A stretch of 11,070 nt of DNA from Oribacterium sp. UBA3737 (GTDB taxonomy: Bacteria > Bacillota_A > Clostridia > Lachnospirales > Lachnospiraceae), in the NCBI GenBank assembly GCA_002371295.1, contig DFGZ01000164.1:1-11070 (forward strand), given 5' to 3'. The notes under the pieces were generated by a model. That model saw nothing but the letters and a program-made list of their open reading frames with translations, ran no database searches and was not told where the DNA came from. A program made the translations under genes and the position numbers. This document shows positions 1-6,675 of this stretch, piece after piece (position 1 is the stretch's first letter; every line of letters begins with the position of its first letter).

Positions 1-288
1 AACAGCGGAAGCGATACCAGCATGATGAATTATACTATCGACAAGAGAAATCCTTATCCTTCAATGGCTTTCATGATAGTTGCCGATGATGATGTACGTG
101 AATGGGGAACTCAGAACTGGGAAGAGAAATCCGCACAGTACAAGGAGCAGGGCTATGTTCCTGTTTCAATGAAGACTGATTTTGCCGAAATCTATCCTAA
201 GACTATCACAAAGGCAGATAAGCAGTATACAGAACCTGAAACAAACGCCGAAACAGCTGTTCAGGAAACAAAGAAAACTGCTGCATGA
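1..288 (+). CDS. C-terminal part of a probable HAD-superfamily phosphatase (5' truncated)
   Basis: The reading frame is open from base 1 to the TGA at 286-288, so 95 codons of a longer protein are visible. The visible N-terminus, NSGSDTSMMNYT, resembles the fourth HAD motif (GDSxxDxxM type), in which the acidic residues bind the catalytic magnesium. It is followed by NPYPSMAFMIVADDD and REWGT, then VPVSMKTDFAEIYP, an arrangement I recall from secreted or lipoprotein haloacid-dehalogenase-like hydrolases of gut Bacillota. The last 20 or so residues are a Thr/Glu/Lys-rich tail without fold signals. The catalytic DxD motif would lie upstream of the window and cannot be checked. An internal ATG at position 22 has no ribosome site and falls inside the conserved segment, so it is not taken as the start. 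The gene ends 55 bases before a terminator and is unrelated to the sugar operon. Confidence 0.6.
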   Translation, partial: NSGSDTSMMNYTIDKRNPYPSMAFMIVADDDVREWGTQNWEEKSAQYKEQGYVPVSMKTDFAEIYPKTITKADKQYTEPETNAETAVQETKKTAA

Positions 289-343
289 TTTATAAGTGTC
301 CGGCGAAAGCCTATCGTATTTACATTTAAAAAAGTATAGTAAG

Positions 344-381
344 CAACGGTGAATTTATTATGGATTCACCGTTGTTTTTTT
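344..381 (+). terminator. Intrinsic terminator of the upstream HAD-like gene
   Basis: CAACGGTGAAT (344-354) pairs perfectly with ATTCACCGTTG (364-374), an 11-bp stem with a 9-base loop, followed by seven T residues (375-381). It separates the preceding gene from the sugar ABC operon. Confidence 0.92.
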
Positions 382-444
382 GTGGCAGAAGACCGGCAGG
401 AGTATGCCTGCCCACTTTATATCAGCATAGCCAAGTTGTCTATA

Positions 445-470
445 ACAATACAAATGCAAAGTTGTATTGT
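445..470. repeat. Inverted repeat, operator-like, 9-bp arms
   Basis: ACAATACAA (445-453) and TTGTATTGT (462-470) are perfect reverse complements separated by 8 bases. A symmetric site of about 26 bp is the shape expected for a dimeric GntR or LacI-type regulator. It is not followed by a T-run, so it is not a terminator. Confidence 0.6.
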
Positions 471-510
471 AAAATCCGTAAGCCTGAGAGAATATGGTAA
501 TTTATCCCCC

Positions 511-532
511 TATGTATTGAAATATATACATA
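511..532. repeat. Inverted repeat, 7-bp arms with the same 8-base spacer
   Basis: TATGTAT (511-517) and ATACATA (526-532) are reverse complements with an 8-base spacer, the same geometry as the repeat at 445-470. The sequence is AT-rich, so chance is a real alternative. Confidence 0.4.
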
Positions 533-634
533 AAACGTCACACATAAGCCACCTGAATGTCCGTAATTTTCAGCAAATTCCCCAATCAGGAACAAGATGA
601 GCAGAAATCCAATACAACTTATATAACCAAAAGT

Positions 635-660
635 CTTGTATTTTATTGCATATATACAAG
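635..660. repeat. Inverted repeat in the expected -35 zone, TTGTAT/ATACAA half-sites
   Basis: CTTGTAT (635-641) and ATACAAG (654-660) are reverse complements with a 12-base spacer. The half-site TTGTAT is shared with the right arm of the repeat at 445-470. It lies immediately upstream of the candidate extended -10 at 677-685, a position where a bound repressor would block RNA polymerase. Confidence 0.45.
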
Positions 661-676
661 GGCACTGTTAAACTAC

Positions 677-685
677 TGATATAAG
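677..685 (+). promoter_or_regulatory. Candidate extended -10 promoter of the sugar ABC operon
   Basis: TGATATAAG gives the TGn extension plus TATAAG, five of six matches to TATAAT. There is no good -35 hexamer at 16-18 bases upstream, which is tolerable for an extended -10 promoter. Transcription would start near 692, leaving a leader of about 45 bases to the start codon at 737. Confidence 0.4.
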
Positions 686-724
686 TTGTTAAAAAACAAC
701 AAAGTTCGTGATTAATTTAATAAT

Positions 725-729
725 GGAGG
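725..729 (+). promoter_or_regulatory. Ribosome binding site that fixes the binding-protein start
   Basis: GGAGG at 725-729 lies 7 bases before the ATG at 737 but only 4 before the GTG at 734, so the ATG is preferred as start codon. Confidence 0.7.
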
Positions 730-736
730 TTGTGTG

Positions 737-1903
737 ATGAGAAAAATTCTCAAAAAAGTTGCGGCTGTTGCAGCATCCGTAGCTATGGTAACCGGACTGG
801 CAGCTTGTGGTGGTGCTTCTTCATCTTCTTCAGCAGGTGGAGGACAGGCAATCGATAACAAGGACATCAAGATAGGTGTATCTATCTGGTCTTCCACAGA
901 TGTTCTTGGATCACAGTGTAAGCAGATTCTGGACGAGGCTGCAAAGTCTCTGGGTGTTCAGGTTCAGTATGTTGACCAGGGACATGTTTCCGAGAAGGTT
1001 ACAGCATCTGTTGAACAACTTGCAGCTGCAGGCTGTCAGGGAATCGTTATCTGTAACTCTTCCGATACAGAGATGACTTCTGCAATTAAGACATGTAATG
1101 ACAACAAGGTTTATCTTGCACAGTTCTTCCGTGTAATTTCAAAGGACAACAGCGCAGATATTTATAAGGCAGCTACAGATTCTCCTTATTTCGTAGGTGC
1201 GGTTCATGAGAATGAGCCTGAAAACGGTGAGAAGCTTGTCAATATCCTTCTTGAGAAGGGTGATCGTAATATAGGTCTTATCGGATGGGAGCAGGGTGAT
1301 GCAACCTGGCTTGGAAGATGGGAAGGCTATAAGGCAGGTGTTGAAAAGTGGAATAAGGAACATCCGGATGATCAGGCAAAGCTTTCCGAGCCACAGTACG
1401 CAGGTACAACATCCGAAGGCGGTTCAAAGGCTGCTGAAGCTCTGATGTCTGCAGATCCTTCACTCGACGCACTTATTCCTGCCGGTGGTGGCGGAGATCC
1501 TCTTCAGGGCGCAATCGCAGCAGTAGAGCGTGCCGGAAAGACACAGGATATCGATATCGTTTCTACAGACTTCCTTCCTGACCTTGGAGAGAGACTTGCA
1601 AACGGCTCCATGGCAGGTGAGTCCGGTGGACATTACTGTGATCCGCTTATCGCATTCATGATGGTCTATAATGCGATCAAGGGTAACTACACAGGATTTG
1701 AAGGAAAGTTCAATGATGTTCCGTTCCCATATCTTTTCGTTTCATCCGCAGACGATTACAAGGCTTATGAAAAGTATTTCGTAGATCAGCTTCCATATAC
1801 TGATGAAGAGCTTGTTGAGATGTCAAAGCTCGATTTTGATGGACTGAAGGAGGCTGCTGCAAAGATCTCTATTGAGGATGCAGCATCTCGTGCAGGAAAA
1901 TAA
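737..1903 (+). CDS. Sugar ABC transporter substrate-binding lipoprotein (periplasmic-binding-protein type 1, RbsB-like)
   Basis: This 388-residue extracellular lipoprotein would capture a sugar and deliver it to the membrane permeases encoded downstream. A positively charged N-terminus (MRKILKK) and a hydrophobic stretch lead to the lipobox LAAC with Cys24 as the lipid anchor, then a Gly/Ser-rich linker up to about residue 36. From about residue 46 (KIGVSIW) it has the alternating beta-alpha pattern of the Peripla_BP_4 fold: QILDEAAKSLG, then the turn CQGIVICNSSDTE, with the second lobe beginning near RNIGLIGWEQGD. Trp and other aromatic residues in the likely cleft suit sugar stacking. Length is slightly above the usual 310-370 of the family. 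It is first in its operon and is followed by a terminator, so it should be made in excess over the permease and ATPase. The sugar cannot be named; ribose, galactose, xylose, arabinose and galactofuranose-type proteins all share this fold. Confidence 0.93.
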   Translation: MRKILKKVAAVAASVAMVTGLAACGGASSSSSAGGGQAIDNKDIKIGVSIWSSTDVLGSQCKQILDEAAKSLGVQVQYVDQGHVSEKVTASVEQLAAAGCQGIVICNSSDTEMTSAIKTCNDNKVYLAQFFRVISKDNSADIYKAATDSPYFVGAVHENEPENGEKLVNILLEKGDRNIGLIGWEQGDATWLGRWEGYKAGVEKWNKEHPDDQAKLSEPQYAGTTSEGGSKAAEALMSADPSLDALIPAGGGGDPLQGAIAAVERAGKTQDIDIVSTDFLPDLGERLANGSMAGESGGHYCDPLIAFMMVYNAIKGNYTGFEGKFNDVPFPYLFVSSADDYKAYEKYFVDQLPYTDEELVEMSKLDFDGLKEAAAKISIEDAASRAGK

Positions 1904-1931
1904 ATGATTAATCTGTTATGAGACAGAATAA

Positions 1932-1973
1932 GAGCCGGTATCGAGCGTAGGCACTGATACCGGCTCGGTTTTT
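1932..1973 (+). terminator. Internal terminator after the binding-protein gene
   Basis: GAGCCGGTATC (1932-1942) pairs perfectly with GATACCGGCTC (1956-1966), an 11-bp GC-rich stem with a 13-base loop, followed by GG and five T residues (1969-1973). The next gene starts 23 bases later in the same direction without an obvious promoter, so this is most likely a partial terminator or a 3' stabilising hairpin. Either would raise binding-protein mRNA relative to the membrane components. Confidence 0.85.
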
Positions 1974-1996
1974 AAAAAGTTTGATGAGGTAATAAG

Positions 1997-2965
1997 ATGA
2001 GTTCTTCCACTGTGACAATGGGACAAAAAAAGATTACAGGAAGCCTCCGTGGTTATTTGATTTTAGTTTTTCTGGTCGTTCTTTCCTGGAGTATCTTCAA
2101 AATACTGACACCGCATAATTTCGGTTCATTCAACAATATGCTCAGTTATTTTCAGGCCAGCCTGATCGCCAGTGTAGGCGCTGTAGGATTTTATTTTGTT
2201 ATGGTCATGGGCATGTTTGACTTTTCTATCGGTGCGAATATCATGCTTTCAGCTATTGTTGGCTGTGTTTTCGCAACGAAACTTGGTCTTGGTTATATAG
2301 GTCTTGTAATTGGCGCTTTAATCTGCGGCTGTCTTGTGGGATTGTTTAACGGCAGCTTTTATGTAAAGCTCAGAATTCCGTCTATGATAGTAACCACAGG
2401 TCTTGCACTTATCTATGAAGCTACTGCCAACTACATCGCAGGCGGTGTTGAGCAGACATTACCGGCAGATCTCAGAATGTTCGGACAGATGCCGGGAGAT
2501 ATCATTCTTGCAATTGCAGCTTTTTTAGTTGCCTATGTTTTTCTTAATTATACGAAAATCGGTACTTATACCTATGCTATCGGAAGCAACGAATTTGTTG
2601 CAAAGAACATGGGGATCAACGTAAATAAATATAAAGTGCTGGCCTTTATTCTGAGCGGCGGATTTTTGGGAATCATGGCAGTTCTTACCATAAGCTACGG
2701 TTCCTCCATGGTGGCAGTTACAGGTATGGCATCCATGAGCCGTAACTTTGTTCCTACCATGGGCTGCTTCTTTGGTGTTGCCTTCAAAAAATACGGAATT
2801 CCTTTACAGGCGATCATAATCGGAGAGTTCATCATCAACATTATCTTTTTCGGCTTTATTGCATTGGGAGCACCCACGGCAATTCAGGATGTAATTACAG
2901 GTTTTGCTCTTCTTATCATCATTACCGTTACATCAAAGATCAAAAAGGGCGAAATCGTCAAGTGA
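1997..2965 (+). CDS. Sugar ABC transporter permease 1 (CUT2 / RbsC-like family)
   Basis: A 322-residue integral membrane protein expected to form half of the translocation channel in the cytoplasmic membrane. GAGG at 1986-1989 lies 7 bases before the ATG. Hydrophobic segments are visible at about residues 18-37, 50-85, 93-115, 168-185, 210-235, 262-290 and 295-315. The family loop reads YAIGSNEFVAKNMGINVNKY, with the AIGxNExxA..xGI pattern that contacts the ATPase. Compared with typical RbsC proteins and with the second permease here, the C-terminal GG-rich turn is replaced by MGCFFGVAFKKYG, so this copy is the more diverged partner. Its TGA stop (2963-2965) is 14 bases before the ATPase start. 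Having two permeases around one ATPase suggests a heterodimeric channel, as in the YtfT/YjfF galactofuranose system. Confidence 0.9.
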   Translation: MSSSTVTMGQKKITGSLRGYLILVFLVVLSWSIFKILTPHNFGSFNNMLSYFQASLIASVGAVGFYFVMVMGMFDFSIGANIMLSAIVGCVFATKLGLGYIGLVIGALICGCLVGLFNGSFYVKLRIPSMIVTTGLALIYEATANYIAGGVEQTLPADLRMFGQMPGDIILAIAAFLVAYVFLNYTKIGTYTYAIGSNEFVAKNMGINVNKYKVLAFILSGGFLGIMAVLTISYGSSMVAVTGMASMSRNFVPTMGCFFGVAFKKYGIPLQAIIIGEFIINIIFFGFIALGAPTAIQDVITGFALLIIITVTSKIKKGEIVK

Positions 2966-2968
2966 TAC

Positions 2969-2975
2969 AGGAGGG
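2969..2975 (+). promoter_or_regulatory. Ribosome binding site that fixes the ATPase start
   Basis: AGGAGGG at 2969-2975 lies 4 bases before the ATG at 2980. The in-frame GTG at 2962 overlaps the permease stop codon and lies upstream of this site, so it is not the start. Confidence 0.8.
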
Positions 2976-2979
2976 AGCA

Positions 2980-4479
2980 ATGAGTGAAATTCGTTTAGAG
3001 GTAAAGAATCTTTGCAAGTCCTTCGGTATTACGAAGGCAGTTCAGAACGTTTCATTTTCCATTAACAAAGGAGAGGTTCATGCCCTGATTGGAGAAAACG
3101 GATCCGGAAAATCCACTCTGACCAATATGCTGACAGGAATTTACAGTATAGAAAGCGGTACCTTTGTACTGGACGGAGAGGAGATTCATCCTAAAAATCA
3201 GGTAGATGCCAACAATCACGGTGTATCCATAATCGTACAGGAACTGGGAACCCTGTCAGGACTTACAGTTGCTGAGAATATTTTCCTCGGACATGAAGAC
3301 CGCTTTGTGAAGTTCGGGATCAAAAATACAAAGCAGATGATCAAAGAGGCCAATGAGCTTCTGCATCGTTACGGATTCGACAGGATCAAAGCCCATCGTA
3401 TGATCGATGATTACAATTTTGAAGACAGAAAGCTTGTAGAGATCGTAAAGGCTACATATTTCAATCCTAAGATAGTTGTCATTGACGAGACCACCACAGC
3501 TCTTTCCCAGGAAGGACGTAATGAGCTGTACAAAGTGATGAATAAGATCCGTGACAGCGGAAATACCGTTATTTTCATTTCCCATGACCTTCAGGAGGTT
3601 CTGGAAATGTCGGATACCATTACTATACTGCGTGACGGTGTTTACATTGACACTGTAAAAAGCAAGGATGTTACAGAAGAAGATTTAAAGCGTCTCATGG
3701 TCGGACGTGAAGTGACCGGAGACTACTATCGTTCCGATTACGGCAGTGTAGTTTCAGATGAAGTTGTACTTTCTGTTAACAATGTTTCTGTTCCGGGTCT
3801 TCTCAGTGATCTTCACTTTGATCTGCATAAAGGAGAAATCCTGGGCTTCGGAGGCTTATCGGAATCAGGTATGCATGAGGTAGGAAAGGCGATTTTCGGG
3901 GCTTCTTATGACAGACAGGGTTCTGTAAAGCTTTCCGATGGAACGGAGATCAATGATATCCCGACGGCAATCCGGCACAGCATAGCATACACATCTAAGG
4001 ATAGAGACAATGAATCCGTTGTTCTTAATCAGAGCATCATGGATAACATCTGTCTTCCTTCTCTTGATGAGCTTTCAGATAAGAGACATATGCTCAGTGA
4101 TAAAAAGTTAAGAGCATTTGCGGACAAATTTGCAAAAGAGATGTCTGTCAAAATGGTAGATGTGGATCAGTTCGTATCGGATCTTTCAGGCGGAAACAAG
4201 CAAAAGGTAGTTCTGGCAAGATGGATAGGAAAGGATTCGGATATCGTTGTTCTGGATAGTCCGACAAGAGGTATAGACATCAAAGTAAAACAGGATATCT
4301 ATCAGCTGATGGACAGGATGAGAAAAAGCGGAAAATCCATCATTATGATTTCTGAAGAGCTGATGGAACTTATCGGAATGTGTGATCGAATCATCATCAT
4401 GAAAGACGGAATGATCAGTGGTCAGATCGAGAGAAATGAAACTCTGGATGAGAACAATCTGATCACCATGATGGTATAA
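2980..4479 (+). CDS. Sugar ABC transporter ATP-binding protein, fused double NBD (RbsA/MglA family)
   Basis: A 499-residue cytoplasmic protein with two ATP-binding domains in one chain, the usual length for RbsA-type CUT2 ATPases. Domain 1 (about 1-245): Walker A GENGSGKST at 38-46, Q-loop VQELG, Walker B ending in D169-E170, and H-loop ISHDLQEV. Its signature region reads YNFEDRK (145-151) in place of LSxGQ, so the signature is lost. Domain 2 (about 258-499): the Walker A equivalent GGLSESGMHEV (291-301) lacks the Lys-Ser/Thr, the signature LSGGN is intact (402-406), and Walker B is VVLDSPTRGID with D426 but Ser427 where the catalytic Glu normally sits. Degeneracy of the second Walker A is normal in this family; loss of the first signature and of the second Glu goes further. 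The remaining complete composite site pairs the domain 1 Walker motifs with the domain 2 signature. It is translated directly after permease 1, and its stop overlaps the ribosome site of permease 2. Confidence 0.93.
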   Translation: MSEIRLEVKNLCKSFGITKAVQNVSFSINKGEVHALIGENGSGKSTLTNMLTGIYSIESGTFVLDGEEIHPKNQVDANNHGVSIIVQELGTLSGLTVAENIFLGHEDRFVKFGIKNTKQMIKEANELLHRYGFDRIKAHRMIDDYNFEDRKLVEIVKATYFNPKIVVIDETTTALSQEGRNELYKVMNKIRDSGNTVIFISHDLQEVLEMSDTITILRDGVYIDTVKSKDVTEEDLKRLMVGREVTGDYYRSDYGSVVSDEVVLSVNNVSVPGLLSDLHFDLHKGEILGFGGLSESGMHEVGKAIFGASYDRQGSVKLSDGTEINDIPTAIRHSIAYTSKDRDNESVVLNQSIMDNICLPSLDELSDKRHMLSDKKLRAFADKFAKEMSVKMVDVDQFVSDLSGGNKQKVVLARWIGKDSDIVVLDSPTRGIDIKVKQDIYQLMDRMRKSGKSIIMISEELMELIGMCDRIIIMKDGMISGQIERNETLDENNLITMMV

Positions 4480-4488
4480 GGAGGAATT

Positions 4489-5463
4489 ATGGTTCAAGCA
4501 GGCAAAGCTGAGACGGCGGTTAATAAAGAGGGGCAGGTAAAGAAAGTTTCAGAGATGTCCATGGTCAGGACGTTTCTTCCTATAGTCGGTCTGATTATCG
4601 TGTTTTTGATATTTAATGTACTGACAAATTTCAGAATGATTAAAAATATGCCTCTTGTTCTTTCACAGATCTATGTCACCATGATAGCAACCACCGGCGT
4701 GTTTTTCATCATGACTATGGGAGGTCTTGATTTTTCACAGGGCTCCATACTGGGAATTGCATCTATAGTGGTGTGTACTGTATCAAAAATGAGTATTCCT
4801 TTAAGCATAGTAAGTGGTATTATAGCAGGAGCACTGATCGGTGCATTTAACGGATACTTTTATGTATACCGTAAGATAAAATCTTTCATCGTAACTATCT
4901 GTACTATGTTTCTGTTCCGCGGATTTATAAAATATATGACAACCAATGCTCCGGTTGCCGGATCTGCCGAACTGATTAATTATGACAGTACAGTATTAAA
5001 AGTGGTTTTGACTTTAGTGGTGCTGGTAACAGGTTTTGTACTTTTCAGATATACCAAATTCGGAACATACCTGAAGGCTATAGGTGCCGGAGAAAAGGCA
5101 GCTATGTTTTCCGGTATCCGTACTGACAAAATGAAGTTCTGGGTATATGTATTATCGGGAGCCATCACAGGGTTTGCTGCATTTATCAATGTTATCAAGG
5201 TAGGATCTGTCACAGCCTCAGGCGGAAACCAGCTGGAGACACAGATTCTTATCGCCCTGGTACTTGGCGGTATGCCTATTTCCGGTGGTGCGAAGGTACG
5301 ATTTGAAAATATCATCGTAGGTTCACTTCTTTATATAGTTCTGAACAGTGGTCTTACTATGATGGGATTTTCCACACAGATGATGCAGCTCATACAGGGA
5401 ATAGTATTTCTGGTATTTGTTGCCATATTTGCCGATCGAAAGTCATTACAGGTTATCAAATGA
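4489..5463 (+). CDS. Sugar ABC transporter permease 2 (CUT2 / RbsC-like family)
   Basis: A 324-residue integral membrane protein, the second half of the predicted heterodimeric channel. AAGGAGG (4478-4484) overlaps the ATPase stop codon and lies 4 bases before the ATG, so the two are probably translationally coupled. A roughly 30-residue charged N-terminus precedes the first hydrophobic segment (VGLIIVFLIFNVL). Further membrane segments follow, with the family features MTMGGLDFSQGS, LKAIGAGEKAAMFSGI (ATPase contact loop) and VLGGMPISGGAKVRFENIIVG. The last is close to the canonical RbsC C-terminal glycine-rich turn, so this copy is more typical than permease 1. Its TGA is followed one base later by the start of the regulator gene. 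The transported sugar is not readable. Confidence 0.92.
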   Translation: MVQAGKAETAVNKEGQVKKVSEMSMVRTFLPIVGLIIVFLIFNVLTNFRMIKNMPLVLSQIYVTMIATTGVFFIMTMGGLDFSQGSILGIASIVVCTVSKMSIPLSIVSGIIAGALIGAFNGYFYVYRKIKSFIVTICTMFLFRGFIKYMTTNAPVAGSAELINYDSTVLKVVLTLVVLVTGFVLFRYTKFGTYLKAIGAGEKAAMFSGIRTDKMKFWVYVLSGAITGFAAFINVIKVGSVTASGGNQLETQILIALVLGGMPISGGAKVRFENIIVGSLLYIVLNSGLTMMGFSTQMMQLIQGIVFLVFVAIFADRKSLQVIK

Positions 5464-5464
5464 C

Positions 5465-6586
5465 ATGACTAGGGACACAGATAAACATATCAACGAAAGT
5501 TTGAAATATCATAAACTGTATAAATGGGGACGGACACTGATCCTGAGCGGTGTGCTTAAGACAGGTGACAAATTCATGTCCGAGCATGTACTGGAAAAGA
5601 AGTTCGGATACTCAAGGCAGACTGTGCGTGCAGCCCTTGAAAAGCTGGAGAAGGAAGGCCTGATTCAAAGAGTCAGGGGCAGCGGCACCTATGTTTCTTA
5701 CAGTACAGACACAGGAACGGACGGAGATGATAAGCCGCATATCGGTTTGATCTTAAGCTATTTTGCCGATTATCTGTTTCCTGAGGTATATGCAGGGATA
5801 GAATCTGTCATGAAGGAAAAGGGGTTTCACATAGATGTGGCCATTACAAGGAATCACCTGAACGAAGAAACCATGTATCTGGAAAATTTCCTTAAGGCAG
5901 GTGTATCAGGCCTCATTATAGAAGGTACACGCACCAGCTTTCCAAATCCAAATCTGCGTTTGTATAAGGAAATCAAACGCAGGAATATCCCTACGATCTT
6001 TATTCATAATCATTATGCAAACATTCACTTCGACAGTGTTGAAATGTCTGATGCAAAAGGAAGTTATGAGCTGACCAGACAGCTTATCGACAGCGGACAC
6101 AAAAAGATCGGCGCTATATTCAAGTATGATGATATGCAGGGGATGGAGCGGTACCGTGGATTTACAGAGTGTCTGTCGGATTTCGGACTCCACTATGATG
6201 ATAACTGGGTACGATGGTACTCCACAAAGGATATGGAGGATAAATTCAGCAGGAAAAGCCTGATGGAATTCTATCGAAGGACCAGGGAATGTACCGCATT
6301 TGTTTTTTATAACGATGAGATCGCCTACAGGTATATGAACTTTCTTACAGAACGTGGCATAAAGGTTCCGGAAGAGGTTTCCGTTGTATCCTTTGATGAC
6401 GCCAAAATGCAGGAAACCGGAGCTGTGAAGATTTTATCGGTGGTGCACCCGAAATTTGAGCTTGGGAGACTGACCGCACGAAATCTGCTCCGAATGATGA
6501 ATGATCCTGAATGGACTCATCACAATTATTCTTATCAATTTCCGGTTTCATTTAATTCCGGTAATTCAGTGAATGATATGACATGA
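5465..6586 (+). CDS. GntR/LacI-type transcriptional repressor, AraR-like
   Basis: A 373-residue cytoplasmic DNA-binding protein with the AraR domain order. The N-terminal GntR winged helix-turn-helix (about 15-79) has the pattern GDKFMSEHVLEKKFGYSRQTV followed by RAALEKLEKEGLI and the wing RGSGTYVS. The LacI/periplasmic-binding-like effector domain spans about 92-373. Inside it, GLIIEGTRTSFPNPNLRLY, IFKYDDMQGMERYRGF, YNDEIA and VPEEVSVVSFDDA closely follow the AraR pattern I recall. In Bacillus subtilis AraR represses arabinose genes and is released by L-arabinose. Here the ligand is probably the sugar carried by the ABC system, not necessarily arabinose. The ATG at 5465 lies one base after the permease stop and has no strong ribosome site, so translation probably depends on coupling. 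A TTG 48 bases upstream also opens the frame but lies inside the permease gene. Being last in the operon, it would be autoregulated if it binds the operon promoter. Confidence 0.9.
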   Translation: MTRDTDKHINESLKYHKLYKWGRTLILSGVLKTGDKFMSEHVLEKKFGYSRQTVRAALEKLEKEGLIQRVRGSGTYVSYSTDTGTDGDDKPHIGLILSYFADYLFPEVYAGIESVMKEKGFHIDVAITRNHLNEETMYLENFLKAGVSGLIIEGTRTSFPNPNLRLYKEIKRRNIPTIFIHNHYANIHFDSVEMSDAKGSYELTRQLIDSGHKKIGAIFKYDDMQGMERYRGFTECLSDFGLHYDDNWVRWYSTKDMEDKFSRKSLMEFYRRTRECTAFVFYNDEIAYRYMNFLTERGIKVPEEVSVVSFDDAKMQETGAVKILSVVHPKFELGRLTARNLLRMMNDPEWTHHNYSYQFPVSFNSGNSVNDMT

Positions 6587-6617
6587 TGTGAGTGTCAAAA
6601 GTCGATATCGGACCGCT

Positions 6618-6669
6618 TCGGGACTCCGGATTTCTCTCTTAAGGGAATTTGGAGCCCCGATTTTTATTT
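6618..6669 (+). terminator. Intrinsic terminator of the sugar ABC operon
   Basis: TCGGGACTCC (6618-6627) pairs with GGAGCCCCGA (6651-6660) with one A/C mismatch. The stem continues inward to 6635/6643 with A-T, C-G and several G-T pairs, leaving the 7-base loop 6636-6642. TTTTTATTT follows at 6661-6669. There is no T-run on the opposite strand, so it does not obviously serve the convergent AraC-type gene as an intrinsic terminator. Confidence 0.85.
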
Positions 6670-6675
6670 AGACAG

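Larger units (their letters stand above)
614..689. repeat. Long-range inverted repeat, 11-bp arms, right arm over the candidate -10
   Basis: ACAACTTATAT (614-624) and ATATAAGTTGT (679-689) are perfect reverse complements with 54 bases between them. The right arm contains TATAAG, the candidate -10 hexamer, and is followed by a second small dyad, GTTGTT (685-690) with AACAAC (695-700). The dyad at 635-660 is nested inside it. Confidence 0.5.
382..736 (+). promoter_or_regulatory. Control region of the sugar ABC operon, no gene seen
   Basis: No convincing gene lies in this stretch. The only open frame crosses the terminator, has no ribosome site and resembles nothing I know. The region contains a GC-rich hairpin (GGCAGG 395-400 with CCTGCC 407-412), several AT-rich inverted repeats (listed separately), a candidate extended -10 element at 677-685, and the GGAGG ribosome site at 725-729. 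The concentration of dyads upstream of an operon that ends in its own repressor gene fits an operator-rich promoter, but no operator can be proved from one sequence. Confidence 0.6.

Noticed and set aside
395..412. A GC-rich hairpin GGCAGG / CCTGCC as a second terminator
   Set aside because: The stem is only 6 bp and is not followed by a T-run; it may be chance or a small structure near the first terminator.
349..600. An 83-codon plus-strand open frame in the control region upstream of the binding-protein gene
   Set aside because: It begins inside the terminator stem, lacks a ribosome site, has no recognisable domain and covers several inverted repeats; it is most likely a chance frame in non-coding DNA.
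734..736. GTG as the start of the binding protein
   Set aside because: It would sit only 4 bases after GGAGG; the next codon, ATG at 737, has ideal spacing and gives a normal lipoprotein signal.
3256..3585. Antisense open frames of about 100 codons opposite the ATPase and permease genes (for example here, at 4186-4497 and at 4980-5315)
   Set aside because: They lie opposite strongly conserved coding sequence, lack ribosome sites and show no domain signal.
5417..5464. A longer form of the AraR-like regulator starting within the permease gene
   Set aside because: It would need a TTG start inside the permease with no ribosome site; the ATG at 5465 directly after the permease stop fits translational coupling.
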